IMG/VR virus record: IMGVR_UViG_3300042890_004808
Span: 1 to 35,285 of that record
Reading direction: 5' to 3' (one strand)
Source of the DNA: a virus
DNA: 35,285 nucleotides
Position numbers and translations under genes: made by a program. Below are positions 35,244 through 35,285 of this stretch, one piece after another (position 1 is the stretch's first letter; each line of letters begins with the position of its first letter). The notes beneath the pieces are model-generated. The model was not told the origin of the DNA. It saw nothing but the letters and a program-made list of their open reading frames with translations, and searched no databases.

Positions 35244-35285
35244 ATAAAAATTAATTTTTTTTTTGGAGTAAATACACTGTATAGG

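Overview
The window reads as part of a large tailed-phage genome, most likely an uncultivated T4-like myovirus. It is AT-rich and densely packed, with dozens of small genes, many joined by ATGA, TAATG or TGATG start-stop overlaps. It carries a 1,296-residue repetitive tail fibre followed by a LamG-like adhesin, a SleB-type cell wall hydrolase, a phage metallophosphoesterase, a DUF2452-like protein and many small ORFs that look like common phage hypotheticals. No tRNA, rRNA, integrase, insertion sequence or CRISPR array is visible, and no capsid, terminase or polymerase gene lies inside. A phasin-like protein, a host-style Ala/Lys/Pro-rich secreted protein and consensus sigma-70 promoters suggest a Gram-negative host, perhaps a freshwater betaproteobacterium. 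The host is an inference.

Layout. 1-1370 (minus): partial ErpA-type Fe-S carrier, Fe/Mn superoxide dismutase, SGNH hydrolase. 1410-3102 (plus): a two-gene island with a compact acyl-adenylate/CoA ligase and a second SGNH-like protein. 3104-4063 (minus): initiation factor IF-1 and two small phage proteins. 4120-8455 (minus): a P-loop protein, possible holin plus cell wall hydrolase, coiled-coil protein, small basic protein, a second P-loop protein and small ORFs. 8465-12635 (minus): a block of small conserved phage ORFs, several with their own near-identical promoter. 12743-14855 (minus): third SGNH protein, GT9-like glycosyltransferase, acidic ORF without a start codon, secreted AKP-rich protein. 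14937-17617 (minus): DNA methyltransferase, GIY-YIG-like protein and ParB-like protein. 17718-23119 (minus): small ORFs, gamma-glutamylcyclotransferase-like, DUF2452-like, metallophosphoesterase, cupin and HTH proteins. 23257-27858 (plus): fibre and adhesin. 27841-31273 (minus): SWIM protein, membrane protein, GT4 glycosyltransferase, beta-rich protein, radical SAM enzyme. 31349-32908 (plus): large unknown protein. 32909-35285 (minus): ClpP-like protease, phasin-like protein, fatty acid desaturase and a chain of micro-ORFs.

Regulation is unusually readable. Seventeen sigma-70 promoters (TTGACC or TTGACA, 16-18 nt, TATAAT-like, often with an extended -10) can be placed on the minus strand. Plus-strand structural genes lack them, and three T4-late-like TATAAATA/CATAAATA motifs occur. 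This suggests early or middle transcription of the minus-strand small-gene blocks from host-type promoters and late transcription of the plus-strand structural genes. Two promoters end exactly at an ATG, predicting leaderless mRNAs. Four are followed at once by a stem-loop at the predicted 5' end of the transcript. One lies inside a coding region.

The most unusual content is the host-physiology cargo: ErpA, SOD, acyl-adenylate ligase, IF-1, phasin, desaturase and ClpP, plus surface-chemistry genes (three SGNH proteins, two glycosyltransferases, two sulfotransferase-like P-loop proteins, a radical SAM enzyme). These would fit a phage that remodels redox state, lipids, translation and glycans during infection. 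All functional calls rest on motif reading; no database search was run.
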